A program made the position numbers and the translations under genes. From Stappia sp. 28M-7 (GTDB lineage: Bacteria > Pseudomonadota > Alphaproteobacteria > Rhizobiales > Stappiaceae), in NCBI RefSeq assembly GCF_014252955.1, contig NZ_JACMIA010000001.1, positions 3,494,258 to 3,558,257 of the forward strand: a DNA stretch of 64,000 nt, read 5' to 3'. The notes beneath the pieces were generated by a model. The model ran no database searches. It saw only the letters and a program-made list of their open reading frames with translations, and was not told the origin of the DNA. Every line of letters begins with the position of its first letter. Positions within the stretch are counted from its first letter, which is position 1. Positions 12,172 to 25,070 of this stretch are shown in pieces.

Positions 12172-13428
12172 ATGCTGTCTGCCCTGGAACTCGCCCGTGC
12201 GCTCGATGCCGGGACGCTGGATATCGACGCGCTGTACGACGACATCGCCGCGCGCATCGCCGAGCAGGAAGGCACGATCCGTGCTTTCGTCTGCCACGAC
12301 GTCGAGGCGGCACGGCAAGCGGCCCGCTCCGCGCGCGGCCCGCTCATGGGCCTGCCGCTTGCGGTGAAGGACAATATCGACACGGCCGACTTTCCCTCGC
12401 GCTACGGCTCGCCGATCCACGAGAACCATCGCCCGGCGGTGGATGCGGTGACCGTCGCCCTCGCCCGCCGGGCGGGCGCTGCCGTCGTCGGCAAGACCGT
12501 CACCACCGAATTCGCCTTCTTCCACCCCGGCCCGACGCGCAATCCGCACAATCTCGAGCACACGCCGGGCGGCTCGTCCTCCGGCTCTGCCGCGGGCATC
12601 GCCGCCGGTTTCTTTCCGCTGGCCATCGGCACCCAGACCGGCGGCTCGGTCGTGCGCCCCGCCTCCTTCTGCGGCGTCGTCGGATTCAAGCCGTCGTTCG
12701 ACCATCTGCCGACGGTCGGCATGAAATACTTCTCCTGGACGCTGGACACGCTCGGCCTGTTCGGCAAGGGCGTCGCCGATGTCGCCTTTGCCGGCAGCGC
12801 CCTGTCCGCGCGCGACTGGCGGGTCGATGCGCTGGTGCCCATGCCGCCCCGCATCGGCGTCGTTGATCCGCAGCCCTGGGCCCAGGCCGACGACGAGATG
12901 CAGGGCGCGCTGGAAACCGCCGTTGCGCGGGCCTCGCGCGCCGGTGCCTCGGTGTCGCGCGTGTCGCTGCCGCCGGTCTTCCGCGAGGCCTTCGCCGCGC
13001 ACCAGACCATCCAGGATTTCGAGGCAACGCGCGCGCTTGCCGCCGAGGTCGACACCGCGCCCGAGCTGATCAGTCCGGTGTTGATGCGCACGCTGGAGGA
13101 TGGCGCGGCCATCGAGCCGGCCGCCTATGACGCTGCGCTCGAGATCGCGCGGCAGGCGCGTCACGCCTTCGCCGAGGTGATGTCGCAGGTGGATGTGTTG
13201 ATGATGCCGTCCGCACCGGGTGCGGCGCCGGCCGGTCTCGCCTCCACCGGCTCCTCGGTCTTCAACCGGGTGTGGACGCTGATGGGCGGGCCCGCGGTCA
13301 ACGTGCCGGGGCTGGCAACGCCCGGCGGCTTGCCGCTCGGCATCCAGCTGATCGGCCTTTACGGGCGCGACCGGGCCACGCTGCTCGCCGCCCGCTGGCT
13401 GGAGGAATGTCTGGCGAAAGGCGGCTGA
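12172..13428 (+). CDS. Amidase (amidase-signature family)
   Basis: Enzyme of 418 residues that hydrolyses an amide bond with a Ser-cisSer-Lys triad. The lysine is K66 (LAVKDNID), the cis-serine lies in TPGGSSSGSAAG (about 135-137) and the nucleophile is S159 (GTQTGGSVVRPASFCG). Length fits stand-alone amidases and is shorter than GatA (about 480), and no GatB/GatC genes are adjacent, so this is a metabolic amidase and not the tRNA amidotransferase subunit. GAGGAGGAACCC precedes the ATG. Substrate unknown. Convergent with the DUF2336 gene that follows, with 30 bases between the stop codons. Confidence 0.9.
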   Translation: MLSALELARALDAGTLDIDALYDDIAARIAEQEGTIRAFVCHDVEAARQAARSARGPLMGLPLAVKDNIDTADFPSRYGSPIHENHRPAVDAVTVALARRAGAAVVGKTVTTEFAFFHPGPTRNPHNLEHTPGGSSSGSAAGIAAGFFPLAIGTQTGGSVVRPASFCGVVGFKPSFDHLPTVGMKYFSWTLDTLGLFGKGVADVAFAGSALSARDWRVDALVPMPPRIGVVDPQPWAQADDEMQGALETAVARASRAGASVSRVSLPPVFREAFAAHQTIQDFEATRALAAEVDTAPELISPVLMRTLEDGAAIEPAAYDAALEIARQARHAFAEVMSQVDVLMMPSAPGAAPAGLASTGSSVFNRVWTLMGGPAVNVPGLATPGGLPLGIQLIGLYGRDRATLLAARWLEECLAKGG

Positions 13429-13458
13429 GGCCGCTCTTTCGGAGAGCGCCCATGGGCA

Positions 13459-14547
13459 TCAGCCCTGGGCGATCTCCACGGGCAGCTTCATCTTGCGCGC
13501 CATGGCGATGAACTCGGTGCGCGCCGCTTCCAGCGTCAGCGATCCGTATCTGCGGGAGGATTCGCTGGCGCTCGCCGACGACAGGCGCATCTTCTTGCCG
13601 CGCATGCGCACCAGCTTCACATAGGCCTCGTTCGACACGCCCGCGATCCGCGACAGCACGAAGAGCGGGTGTTCGTCCTCGCGGTAGACCAGCGGCACCA
13701 CCACGTTTTCCGGCCAGCCGACCCTGCCGGCCAGCACCTTGCCCAGATCGAAGGCCCGGTCCTTGTCGGCAAAGACGACGACCGCCTGGTCGATCGGGAT
13801 CGTGCCGGCGATCGCGCCCTCGATCAGGAGGTCGATCTTCGACTTGGCGCCGCCGATCTCGCGCAGCCGGATCTCGACCTCGCGCGCCTCCTGCTCGGCC
13901 ACCACCTTGGCCAGCACCGGATTGGCATTCTCCTCGCGCACCTGCTGGATCAGTTCCTTCGACAGGAACGGCACCAGTTTCGACGCCACCTGCTCCGGCA
14001 GGTCCTGCCGTCGGGTCAGCGCCGCCTGCAATTCCTCGTCCTTGCGCGAACGCGCCAGCAGCAGGTCGAAGGAGTCCGCCGTGATCCGCGCCGTCTCGTT
14101 GCCCAGCAGCGCGCACAGAACCGGGCTATCGCCCTTCTGCGCCAACACCCGGCTGAGCACCGGCTTGATTCCCTGGCGCTCGCACATCACGTCCAGGTGC
14201 CGCACCGGGATCCCCTCCTGGGCGACCTCGGCCAGGTCCTCGTCGGTCAACAGGCCCCCGTCCGTCATCACCGGCCGGGCCACTTCGAGCTCGCTGTCCT
14301 TCGCCAGCGCCTTCAGCAGGTCCCGCGGAGCCTCGGTCTCGGCGCACATGCGCGCGGCCATCGTCTTGCGCACCGACACGTCGAGACGATCGAGCACCCT
14401 CAGCACCACGTCACCCAAAACCGGGCTTACCCGGCTTCTTTCCTGACGACCGGCTTTCATGAACAGCTCGGTCAGCGCCGTGATCATGTCGCCGATGTTC
14501 TCCGGCGAACCGCTGCGGGCCAGCTCGTTCAGTTCCGCAGTCTTCAT
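13459..14547 (-). CDS. DUF2336 protein (copy 1)
   Basis: Protein of about 362 residues made of short, HEAT-like alpha-helical repeats, typical of the alphaproteobacterial DUF2336 family (VLGDVVLRVLDRLDVSVRKTMAARM near the N-terminus). Cytosolic; no signal peptide or membrane helix. Function is not established. The ATG at 14547 has GGAAGG seven bases upstream; an in-frame ATG at 14562 overlaps that ribosome site and is rejected. A second, diverged copy lies at 23.7-24.8 kb on the same strand, on the far side of the methionine block. Confidence 0.85.
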   Translation of the reverse strand: MKTAELNELARSGSPENIGDMITALTELFMKAGRQERSRVSPVLGDVVLRVLDRLDVSVRKTMAARMCAETEAPRDLLKALAKDSELEVARPVMTDGGLLTDEDLAEVAQEGIPVRHLDVMCERQGIKPVLSRVLAQKGDSPVLCALLGNETARITADSFDLLLARSRKDEELQAALTRRQDLPEQVASKLVPFLSKELIQQVREENANPVLAKVVAEQEAREVEIRLREIGGAKSKIDLLIEGAIAGTIPIDQAVVVFADKDRAFDLGKVLAGRVGWPENVVVPLVYREDEHPLFVLSRIAGVSNEAYVKLVRMRGKKMRLSSASASESSRRYGSLTLEAARTEFIAMARKMKLPVEIAQG

Positions 14548-14698
14548 GCCCAATCCTTCCACACCTTCTGGAATCGAGCATATGCGGATCCTGTTTCTCC
14601 CAAGTTAATTCTAGTCAAACTACGTAGATCCGAGCAAACCTCTGACTCTTCTTGCTTTTTCATCAACAGCCCGGGGAATGTGTCCCAACGTAAGACAC

Positions 14699-14715
14699 AT
14701 GCTGCGGCGCAGCAT
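14699..14715. repeat. Perfect palindromic hairpin (7-bp arms)
   Basis: ATGCTGC-GGC-GCAGCAT. A weaker inverted pair, TGTGTC / GACACA, lies just to its left (about 14680-14700). It could be a regulator site for the DUF2336 promoter or part of a leader RNA; nothing decides between them. Confidence 0.4.
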
Positions 14716-14933
14716 AATCTGTTCGCCCTCGCCCGCGAGGCTGCGCTGCACTGGATTTCCCCCCGCCAAACGACGATTGGCAGCCGCGCCAAAATCGCCG
14801 GTGGCGCTCGCCATTCCTGACGAGGGTCGGACCGGGCATCGTGGCTGCGACGCAACGCAGCATCTTTTTCGCTTTGCCGGCTGGCCCCGGTAACTTATCC
14901 TTCACGTATCGAGAGACTGCGGGAGGCCACGAT

Positions 14934-15017
14934 ATGACACTTGTCCGCAATATTAATCTCTTGGCCGTGTGTGCGGCATTCGCCTTCGTCGGCGCCATCG
15001 TCGTCGGCGTCTTCTGA
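14934..15017 (+). CDS. Predicted 27-residue single-helix membrane peptide
   Basis: Open frame of 27 codons, ATG to TGA, preceded by GGGAGG at a good distance (14921-14926). The product starts MTLVRN, continues INLLAVCAAFAFVGAIVVGVF and is almost wholly one membrane helix with a single Arg near the N-terminus, so the N-terminus is expected inside. The codon choice keeps G/C at third positions in most codons, as in neighbouring genes. Short peptides of this kind occur in rhizobia (recalled, not searched). Supported by ribosome site, composition and topology only. Confidence 0.5.
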   Translation: MTLVRNINLLAVCAAFAFVGAIVVGVF

Positions 15018-15204
15018 GGCGAAAAGGACCAGGCAGGGGCATGCAGGTCGAGGCCCGAGCCACCTCCTTCGGACGGAGGAAGCAAGGCACCTCGCAACTT
15101 CCGGATTTGTAAGCCGCGTCTCGATTTCTGGCGAATTCGGAACGGAATTTTGCAAAAATCGTCGCAAAATTCGCGCAGGCCCGAATGACGATCTCAAGAA
15201 ACCG

Positions 15205-15226
15205 GATGCCGGGGATAACCGGCATC
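15205..15226. repeat. Stem-loop in the intergenic region
   Basis: Perfect 8-bp arms GATGCCGG / CCGGCATC around a GGATAA loop, about 190 bases downstream of the small ORF. Confidence 0.4.
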
Positions 15227-15265
15227 TCCCGATCTCGGCCACGGCCGATGATCCGCGAGTTTCGG

Positions 15266-15289
15266 CGCCCGGGCCCTGCCCGGGCGTTT
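15266..15289 (+). terminator. Terminator-like hairpin upstream of the MscS gene
   Basis: Perfect 8-bp stem CGCCCGGG / CCCGGGCG with a 5-nt loop, followed by TTTG. It could end a transcript that carries the small ORF at 14934. The T run is short, so the call is tentative. Confidence 0.4.
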
Positions 15290-15478
15290 GCATGTCGGCG
15301 TCGTGCCGACGCGCGGGGCTTGCCCGCAACCGGCGTTTTTCCCCAGAACCTGCGCAATATCCGTCTTCCTGCGGAAAGATTCTGTAAGTTTGCCCCGTTA
15401 GGTTGAGGCCAAGGGTGTGGCGCGGCCGGGCCTCGCACCAGGCGCGAGAGGCCGGCCGGCATCGGGGGGACAGATTTC

Positions 15479-17707
15479 ATGGGCAAGCTCTTGCAGCACC
15501 GCGCAGGCGGCCGGACGGCCGGAATTCTTGCGAGCGCCGTTGCAATCGCCGCAAGCGCGGCCCCCGCCGCCGCCCAGAACGCGACGGCGATGGAGATGGC
15601 AGCCGATAAGCCCTTGGTACGCCTTGGACTTGAGCTGCGGGCAGCCCTTGGCAACACGCTCGATGCGGCAGCCGCAATGCCCTCCATGATTTCCGCCGCC
15701 ATTGCCGGGCAGGCCGGGGACAAGCCCGACTGGCTTGCGGCGACGCTTCTCGTTCTCGCCGCCGCGCTGATCGCCGGCAGCCTGGCCCTGCTTGCCGGCG
15801 AGCGCTGGCTTTTCGCCCGGCTGCTGCCGCCCCGTCCGCCGGAGCCGACCCGTGCGGCTCGCATTTCCCGCCTGATCGCCCGCGCGTTCGCCATGGTGTT
15901 GGCGTTGGCGCTGTTCTATGGCGCGGCTCTTGCCGTCGCCTTCCTGCTGGCCTCCCACCATGCGGCGGGCCGCGTTACCCTGCTCATCGGCCTGCAAAGC
16001 GTTGGAATCCTTCTGCTTCTGCGCATCGTTCTGACCGCGGTCCTGTCGCCCTGGAACGGGCCGATCCGCATGCTCGCCCTTGATGACGCCAGCGCCGCGA
16101 GCCTCTATCGCTGGCTGATGGCGACCGGCGCCGTCTCCACCCTCGCCATTGCGCTGCACGAATGGCTGGATGCCATGGGCCTCGATCCAGGCGGCCACAG
16201 GCTGCTTGCGATCCTCTCGGTCGGCCTGACCTGCCTGATGCTGTCCGCGGTCGCCGTCGCCCATCGCGGCGCCCTCGGCCGGCTGCTCTCCGGCGGTCCG
16301 GCCGGCGGGGACAACGATCGCCGCCGGATGCTCCAGCGCGTCTGGCTGCCCCTGCTCCTGGTCTATTTCCTCGCCGCCTTCATCGTCTCCTCCGGCCGGC
16401 TTTTGCTGGAGCGCGAGGCCGCCATCGGCCTCGTCGGCGCGCCCGTTCTGGCCGGGGTGATCTGGGCGGCCGCCTACGGCCTCATGGTGCTTGTCATCGA
16501 CCGCCTGCTGCTCCCCCGCCTCGACAGCACCGACCGCCAGACGCAGCGCAGCGAGGATTTGGCCCGGGCAGAAGAGGCCGCGGGCGAGCATCCCGACAGC
16601 GACGCGGTTGCGGCCCAGGCCACCGCCGAGGCGGTAGAGGCCGAGGGAGAACGCTCGCCCTACCGCGACCTGCTCGACCACGGCGCGGCGATCCTGTCGG
16701 CGGTGATAGCTCTCGCCTACGTGCTCGCACGCTGGGGGATAGATCCGCGCGACAAGAGCTCCATCGTCGGAAACCTCTTCGAGATCGGCGTCGTCACCTT
16801 CCTTGCCTATATGTGCTACCGGGCGGTGCAGCTGACCATCGACCGGCAAATCAACCGGGAGCGCGCGCTCTCGGGCGGGCGCAGCGAGGAGATGGAGGTG
16901 GGCGGCGTCGGCGAGAGCCGTCTTGCGACCCTGCTGCCGATCTTCCGCCATTTCCTGCTGATCACCATCGTCGTGATCGGCGGCATGATCGTGCTGTCGC
17001 AGCTCGGCATCGACATCGCCCCGCTCTTTGCCGGTGCCGGCGTCGTCGGCCTTGCCGTCGGCTTCGGCGCGCAGACGCTGATCCGCGACATCTTCTCCGG
17101 CGCCTTCTTCCTGATCGACGACGCCTTCCGCAAGGGCGAGTATATCGATCTGGGCAGCGTCAAGGGCACCGTGGAAAAGATCTCGATCCGCTCCATGCAG
17201 CTGCGCCACCACAACGGCCCGCTGAACACCGTGCCCTTCGGGGAAATCAAGCATGTGAAGAACTTCTCCCGCGACTGGGCGGTGATGAAGCTGGCTTTCC
17301 GCGTCACCTACGACACGGACGTGGAAAAGATGCGCAAGCTGATCAAGAAGTTCGGCGAAGGCCTGATGCAGCATCCCGACTACGGACCGAAATTCCTCCA
17401 GCCGGTGAAGTCTCAGGGCGTCACGGCGCTGGAGGATTCCGCCATGATCGTCCGCGTCAAGTTCATGACCCGTCCCGGCGACCAGTTCGAGCTGCGAAAG
17501 GTGGTCTATTCCGGCATCCGCGACCTGTGCGAGGCCAACGGCATCCACTTCGCCCATCGCGAGGTGACCGTGCGCGTCGCCCAGGATCCGTCCGATCCGC
17601 GCCAGTTCTCCGACGCGGAAAAGCAGGCGATCGCCGGCGCGGTGCGGCCCCTGCTGGATCAGCCTGCCGCGACGAACCCGCTGACGGATGCCTCGGAATC
17701 GCGATGA
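15479..17707 (+). CDS. Large MscS-family mechanosensitive ion channel
   Basis: Protein of 742 residues. A cleavable signal peptide (ends AAPAAAQ) is followed by a periplasmic and multi-helix membrane part (about 90-480) and the conserved MscS core (about 500-700): the pore helix runs through AGAGVVGLAVGFGAQTLIRD, then the beta domain (FFLIDDAFRKGEYIDLG) and the C-terminal alpha/beta domain. MscS channels open on membrane tension and release solutes during osmotic downshock. Length and extra helices resemble the E. coli YbdG/YnaI/YbiO class rather than the small MscS. GGGGGGACAG precedes the ATG. A very long antisense frame here is an artefact. Confidence 0.92.
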   Translation: MGKLLQHRAGGRTAGILASAVAIAASAAPAAAQNATAMEMAADKPLVRLGLELRAALGNTLDAAAAMPSMISAAIAGQAGDKPDWLAATLLVLAAALIAGSLALLAGERWLFARLLPPRPPEPTRAARISRLIARAFAMVLALALFYGAALAVAFLLASHHAAGRVTLLIGLQSVGILLLLRIVLTAVLSPWNGPIRMLALDDASAASLYRWLMATGAVSTLAIALHEWLDAMGLDPGGHRLLAILSVGLTCLMLSAVAVAHRGALGRLLSGGPAGGDNDRRRMLQRVWLPLLLVYFLAAFIVSSGRLLLEREAAIGLVGAPVLAGVIWAAAYGLMVLVIDRLLLPRLDSTDRQTQRSEDLARAEEAAGEHPDSDAVAAQATAEAVEAEGERSPYRDLLDHGAAILSAVIALAYVLARWGIDPRDKSSIVGNLFEIGVVTFLAYMCYRAVQLTIDRQINRERALSGGRSEEMEVGGVGESRLATLLPIFRHFLLITIVVIGGMIVLSQLGIDIAPLFAGAGVVGLAVGFGAQTLIRDIFSGAFFLIDDAFRKGEYIDLGSVKGTVEKISIRSMQLRHHNGPLNTVPFGEIKHVKNFSRDWAVMKLAFRVTYDTDVEKMRKLIKKFGEGLMQHPDYGPKFLQPVKSQGVTALEDSAMIVRVKFMTRPGDQFELRKVVYSGIRDLCEANGIHFAHREVTVRVAQDPSDPRQFSDAEKQAIAGAVRPLLDQPAATNPLTDASESR

Positions 17708-17879
17708 AAACAGCGGTTCTGCAGGCACAGAGCCATCCAGCGGGCCGGGAGCCTGTCCGCCACGCCCCCTGCGCCGTACCGGGGACAAGCAGCACACGTC
17801 ACCAGCGCGGCGGCGCCCTCCGCCATGTGGACGGGCGCACACGCACAGCATCCGGCCCTTGCCTTAAGGGCGATACAGG

Positions 17880-17897
17880 TATAAAGATATCTTTATA
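17880..17897. promoter_or_regulatory. 18-bp palindrome in front of the ArsR-methyltransferase gene: likely autoregulatory operator
   Basis: TATAAAGATATCTTTATA is a perfect palindrome in an otherwise GC-rich gap, 50 bases upstream of the regulator start. Six-base arms AAGATA and TATCTT also recur around it (to 17902). ArsR-family dimers bind such symmetric AT-rich sites. It overlaps the probable promoter, which fits repression of the regulator-metF-metH unit. Binding is inferred. Confidence 0.65.
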
Positions 17898-17946
17898 TCT
17901 TCCTGCGAGATCGCATTTCGAGCGGGACCGCCTTTCGAGGATGCGC

Positions 17947-18999
17947 ATGACCACCAACGCGAACACTGCCGGCATGACTGCCGCCACCGGAGCCGGCGAG
18001 CCCTTGCTCAGCGCCGAACAGCTGCTGGCCGGCCTGCGCACGGTCGGCGAGGATACGCGGCTGCGCCTTCTCGCCTTGCTGGCCGACGGCGAGCTCACCG
18101 TGAAGGATGCGACCGTCATTCTCGGCCAGAGCCAGCCGCGCATCTCGCGCCATCTCAAGCTCCTGACCGAGGCCGGTCTCGTCCAGCGCTTCCCGGAAGG
18201 CGCCTGGGTATTCTATCGGCTCGGCGACGGCCCGATGGGCGATCTCGCCCGCCTGCTGCTGTCCCGCCTCGACCCGCAGGACGCGGTTCTGGCCGGCGAC
18301 CGGGTGCGCCTTGCCGCCACCCGCCGCGCCAAGGCCGAGGCTGCCGCCGCCTTCTTCGCCTCGCGCGCCAAGACCTGGGACCAGGAGCGTTCGCTGCATG
18401 TGCCGGAAGCAGCCGTGGAGCAGGCCCTGCGCGAGATGGTCGGCGAGCGGCCGTTCCGCTCGCTGCTGGATCTTGGCACCGGCACCGGCAGCCTGATCTC
18501 GCTTTTTGCCGGCCAGTACGAGCAGGCGGTCGGCCTCGACGCCAGTCACGACATGCTGACCGTCGCCCGCGCCAATCTCGCCCGCCAGGGCCTGCGCAAC
18601 GTGCAGGTTCGCCAGGGCGACATCTACGCGCTCAACATTCCGGCCGAAAGCCACGACCTGATCACCCTTCATCAGGTGCTGCATTTCCTCGACGACCCGG
18701 GCCGGGCCATCGAGGAGGCGGCGCGGGTGCTCAGGCCCGGCGGCCGGCTGCTCATCGTCGACTTCGCGCCGCACGAACTGGAGTTCCTGCGCGATCAACA
18801 CGCCCATCGCCGCCTCGGATTCTCGCGCGATCAGATGGACCGCTGGCTGCATGCAGCCGGCCTCGAAGTGGTCGAGACCCGCGACCTCAACCCGGAAGCG
18901 GGCGAGGCCGACCGGCTCACTGTCACCATCTGGCTCGCCCGCGATCCGCGGATCATTTCCGATCTTCCAGAACTTAGCCTGACCCAGGAGGTCGCCTGA
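17947..18999 (+). CDS. ArsR-family regulator fused to a SAM-dependent methyltransferase (SahR-like)
   Basis: About 350 residues. The N-terminal third is an ArsR winged helix (LRLLALLADGELTVKDATVILGQSQPRISRHLKLLTEAGLVQ) without the usual metal-binding cysteine motif. The C-terminal two thirds is a class I methyltransferase fold, with the SAM-binding loop LLDLGTGTGSL and the acidic VGLDAS after strand 2. It sits directly before metF and metH, one base before the metF ATG. In Proteobacteria, ArsR regulators of methionine and SAH recycling that respond to S-adenosylhomocysteine (SahR) have this setting. Here the methyltransferase fold may serve as the SAM/SAH sensor. Two ATGs, 17941 and 17947; the second has GAGG at proper distance. 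Confidence 0.88.
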   Translation: MTTNANTAGMTAATGAGEPLLSAEQLLAGLRTVGEDTRLRLLALLADGELTVKDATVILGQSQPRISRHLKLLTEAGLVQRFPEGAWVFYRLGDGPMGDLARLLLSRLDPQDAVLAGDRVRLAATRRAKAEAAAAFFASRAKTWDQERSLHVPEAAVEQALREMVGERPFRSLLDLGTGTGSLISLFAGQYEQAVGLDASHDMLTVARANLARQGLRNVQVRQGDIYALNIPAESHDLITLHQVLHFLDDPGRAIEEAARVLRPGGRLLIVDFAPHELEFLRDQHAHRRLGFSRDQMDRWLHAAGLEVVETRDLNPEAGEADRLTVTIWLARDPRIISDLPELSLTQEVA

Positions 19000-19000
19000 T

Positions 19001-19918
19001 ATGTCATCGCCCGAGAGATTCCGCCGCTTCGAGCTGGACCAGGGAACCGGGGTTTCCGTCTCCTTCGAATTCTTTCCGCCGAAGACCGACAAGATGGAAG
19101 CCTCGCTGTGGTCGGCCGTCCAGCGGCTTGAGCCGCTCGGCCCCTCCTTCGTCTCCGTGACCTACGGCGCCGGCGGCTCCACCCGCGAGCGCACCCACCG
19201 CACGGTCGAGCGGATGCTGACCGAGACGCGCCTGGCCCCGGCCGCGCATCTGACCTGCGTCGGCTCCTCCCGCGCCGAGGTGGACGAGATCGTGCGCGCC
19301 TATCACGAGATCGGCGTGCGCCACATCGTGGCCCTGCGCGGCGATCCGCTGGAGGGACTGGGCGCCATCTACCGTCCGCATCCGGATGGCTACGCCTATG
19401 CTTCCGACCTGGTGGCCGGCATCCGCCGCGTCTCCGACGATTTCGAAGTGTCCGTCTCCGCCTATCCGGAGCGCCACCCCGAGAGCCCCGACTGGTCGGC
19501 CGAGATTGACAACCTGAAGCGCAAGGTGGACGCCGGCGCGACCCGCGCGATCACCCAGTACTTCTTCGACAACGACCTGTTCGAGACCTTCATGGAGAAG
19601 GTGCGCGCGGCCGGCATCAACATCCCGATCGTTCCGGGCATCCTGCCGATCGTCAATTTCGAGACGACCATGGTGTTCTCCGCCAAGTGCGGCACCTCGA
19701 TCCCGCACTGGCTGGCACGGCGCTTCGCCGGCCTCGACCAGGACGCGGAGACGCGCAAGCTGGTCGCCTCGGCGGTGGCCTGCGAGCAGGTGCTGGACCT
19801 GGTTGACCGCGGCGTGACCGACTTCCACTTCTACACCATGAACCGCGCGGACCTGACTTTCGCGATCTGCCACATGCTGGGCCTGCGCCCGGCTCCCCTG
19901 GAACAACAGGCGGCCTGA
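19001..19918 (+). CDS. metF: Methylenetetrahydrofolate reductase
   Basis: FAD enzyme of 305 residues that reduces 5,10-methylene-THF to 5-methyl-THF, the methyl donor for methionine synthase. Conserved features: [18 protein letters not shown] with the catalytic Glu, [29 protein letters not shown] and the ITQYFFDN motif. Length matches the bacterial NADH-type enzyme. It begins one base after the regulator's stop codon and is followed by metH after 8 bases, so the three genes form one operon. Confidence 0.97.
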   Translation: MSSPERFRRFELDQGTGVSVSFEFFPPKTDKMEASLWSAVQRLEPLGPSFVSVTYGAGGSTRERTHRTVERMLTETRLAPAAHLTCVGSSRAEVDEIVRAYHEIGVRHIVALRGDPLEGLGAIYRPHPDGYAYASDLVAGIRRVSDDFEVSVSAYPERHPESPDWSAEIDNLKRKVDAGATRAITQYFFDNDLFETFMEKVRAAGINIPIVPGILPIVNFETTMVFSAKCGTSIPHWLARRFAGLDQDAETRKLVASAVACEQVLDLVDRGVTDFHFYTMNRADLTFAICHMLGLRPAPLEQQAA

Positions 19919-19926
19919 GACTGATC

Positions 19927-23658
<3,732 letters not shown>

Positions 23659-23691
23659 TCCGCCCCCTCGCAGCCTGCTGCAGAAAACACG

Positions 23692-23717
23692 AAGGGCGGG
23701 ACCATGGTCCCGCCCTT
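23692..23717. terminator. Bidirectional terminator between metH and the DUF2336 gene
   Basis: Fully self-complementary 26-base segment (arms AAGGGCGGGACC and complement meeting at ATGG centre) followed by TT to the right and preceded by AA to the left. It lies between convergent genes and can serve both. Confidence 0.75.
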
Positions 23718-23748
23718 TGTCGTTCAACGCTCTGGTTCGAGCCGCCGA

Positions 23749-24828
23749 TCAGGCGACGCGGCCGTGCCACTGGCTCAGCAGCAGGCGCGCGGACTGCGGC
23801 TTGATGCCCTTGTAGCGGTCGAGGATGCGCGTGCGGTCCTCGGCCTGCAGGCGGTAGCGCCACGGCCCCATGCCAAGCAGTTTTTCCACTGTTGAAAGTG
23901 CGAGACCTGCCGCCTTGGCGACAATCAGGAACGGATCCGTGTCGGTGCGCACCATCCAGTGTTTGGCTTCCTCGATGCCGATATCACCGATCATCGCGAA
24001 GGTCGCGACCGCCTCGGGGAACCGGTCTTCCTCGGCAAACCGAACCAGCGTGTCCTCATTGATGCCGGGTCCGCGGGCCAGCGCATACACGCGGCCGATC
24101 GCGGTCTCGAAGTCGTAGCGGCCCAGCCAGAACTCGTTGGACAGCTTCTGCGCGGCGACACGGGCGGCACGCGGGACCTCGCCGCCCTCGGACGTGCTGG
24201 TTTCGAGCAGGCGCATGCGCACCCGCTCGCTGGCCAGCGCCGCCAGTGTCGACACCGCACGCTCGTCAAGGTCATCGCGGTCGGCAAGCGCCATCTGCAG
24301 GTCCTCGTCGAGGCCGGAAGACTGGATAAGCCCGAGAACGCCGCGGGCGGAAAGGCTCGCGCCGCCATTGCGCGCCACCGTGCGATGCACGGCCGCGCTG
24401 CCGGTCTCCACCAGAACGTCGGTGACCATCTCGGACAGGATCTCGCGGGCAGCGATGGCGACCTTGTGGTCCTCGCCGCGCTTGAGCGCGATATTCACCA
24501 GGTCCGAATCGCGCAGCACGGTGGACTGCTCCAGCACCGGGCGGGCAACCTCGATCTCGTCGTCGGCAAGACGGCGGATGGTTCCCTCCGGTGCCCGGCG
24601 CAGCGAGGCCAGACGGCCGGCGATGAAGGCGCGGGCCTGCATCTCCACCATGTCGGACAGGCGCACCAGCACCGCGTCGTAGACCTCGATCTGCTCATCC
24701 GAGCATTTCTCGGACGTCAGCGAGAAGAGAGTCGCCACATTGCGCGCAAGCTCGTTGCGCCGCGCCATGTCAGGCTCGTTCGCCAACGCCTCGAAGTTCA
24801 CGAGCTCGGTATTTGGCATGTTTGACAT
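23749..24828 (-). CDS. DUF2336 protein (copy 2)
   Basis: About 359 residues, all-helical, with HEAT-like repeats similar in layout to copy 1 (EIEVARPVLEQSTVLRDSDLVNIALKRGEDHKVAIA parallels ELEVARPVMTDGGLLTDEDLAEVAQEG). Cytosolic, function unknown. The start at 24828 (MSNMPNTELVNFEAL) has GGGGAAAT seven bases upstream; an in-frame ATG at 24888 lies inside an AT-rich promoter-like region and is rejected. Two GANTC sites, the target of the alphaproteobacterial cell-cycle methylase CcrM, lie upstream (GAGTC near 24875, GAATC at 24970), which could mean cell-cycle control; this is weak. Confidence 0.85.
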   Translation of the reverse strand: MSNMPNTELVNFEALANEPDMARRNELARNVATLFSLTSEKCSDEQIEVYDAVLVRLSDMVEMQARAFIAGRLASLRRAPEGTIRRLADDEIEVARPVLEQSTVLRDSDLVNIALKRGEDHKVAIAAREILSEMVTDVLVETGSAAVHRTVARNGGASLSARGVLGLIQSSGLDEDLQMALADRDDLDERAVSTLAALASERVRMRLLETSTSEGGEVPRAARVAAQKLSNEFWLGRYDFETAIGRVYALARGPGINEDTLVRFAEEDRFPEAVATFAMIGDIGIEEAKHWMVRTDTDPFLIVAKAAGLALSTVEKLLGMGPWRYRLQAEDRTRILDRYKGIKPQSARLLLSQWHGRVA

Positions 24829-24957
24829 TGCTATTTCCCCGACCGAGAAGCTTGATTTCGGCGTGAATAGCACGAGTCGATTAAACAAAAAGTCGACGGG
24901 AACAGCTCATTACTTACCTATATTTTATGAAAACACTTGATAAATACAAAGTAAGTT

Positions 24958-24975
24958 CGATTAAAATTTGAATCG
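24958..24975. promoter_or_regulatory. Near-palindrome in the AT-rich divergent region before DUF2336 copy 2 and trmO
   Basis: CGATTAAAATTTGAATCG is symmetric at 16 of 18 positions and includes a GAATC (GANTC) site. It lies in the most AT-rich part of this gap (24830-24980), where divergent promoters are expected. Confidence 0.3.
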
Positions 24976-25070
24976 TCGCAGGATGCGGCAAATCGCGAGC
25001 AGACGACGGCAGGAAGGCGTGGGATAACTGCCGGCAAGGAACGCAAGGGATCATCGGTGCGGAGGCCAAG

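Larger units (their letters stand above)
14548..15478. other. Long intergenic region with a small ORF and several hairpins
   Basis: About 930 bases between the divergent DUF2336 and MscS genes with no gene over 60 codons that looks real. It holds a 27-codon membrane peptide gene (14934-15017), a 7-bp palindrome (14699-14715), and two stem-loops at 15205-15226 and 15266-15289. The spacing and hairpins would suit one or more small transcripts. Confidence 0.55.

Noticed and set aside
12172-13428. GatA subunit of the aminoacyl-tRNA amidotransferase
   Set aside because: Too short, no gatB/gatC nearby and the sequence fits general metabolic amidases.
15398-17851. 817-codon open frame antisense to the MscS gene
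   Set aside because: Low-complexity Gly/Arg/Gln-rich translation, no motif, fully covered by a clear MscS-family gene.
16162-17946. In-frame extension upstream of the ArsR-methyltransferase gene
   Set aside because: Runs through the MscS gene in another frame with an Arg/Pro-rich nonsense translation; the real start is at 17947 with a ribosome site.
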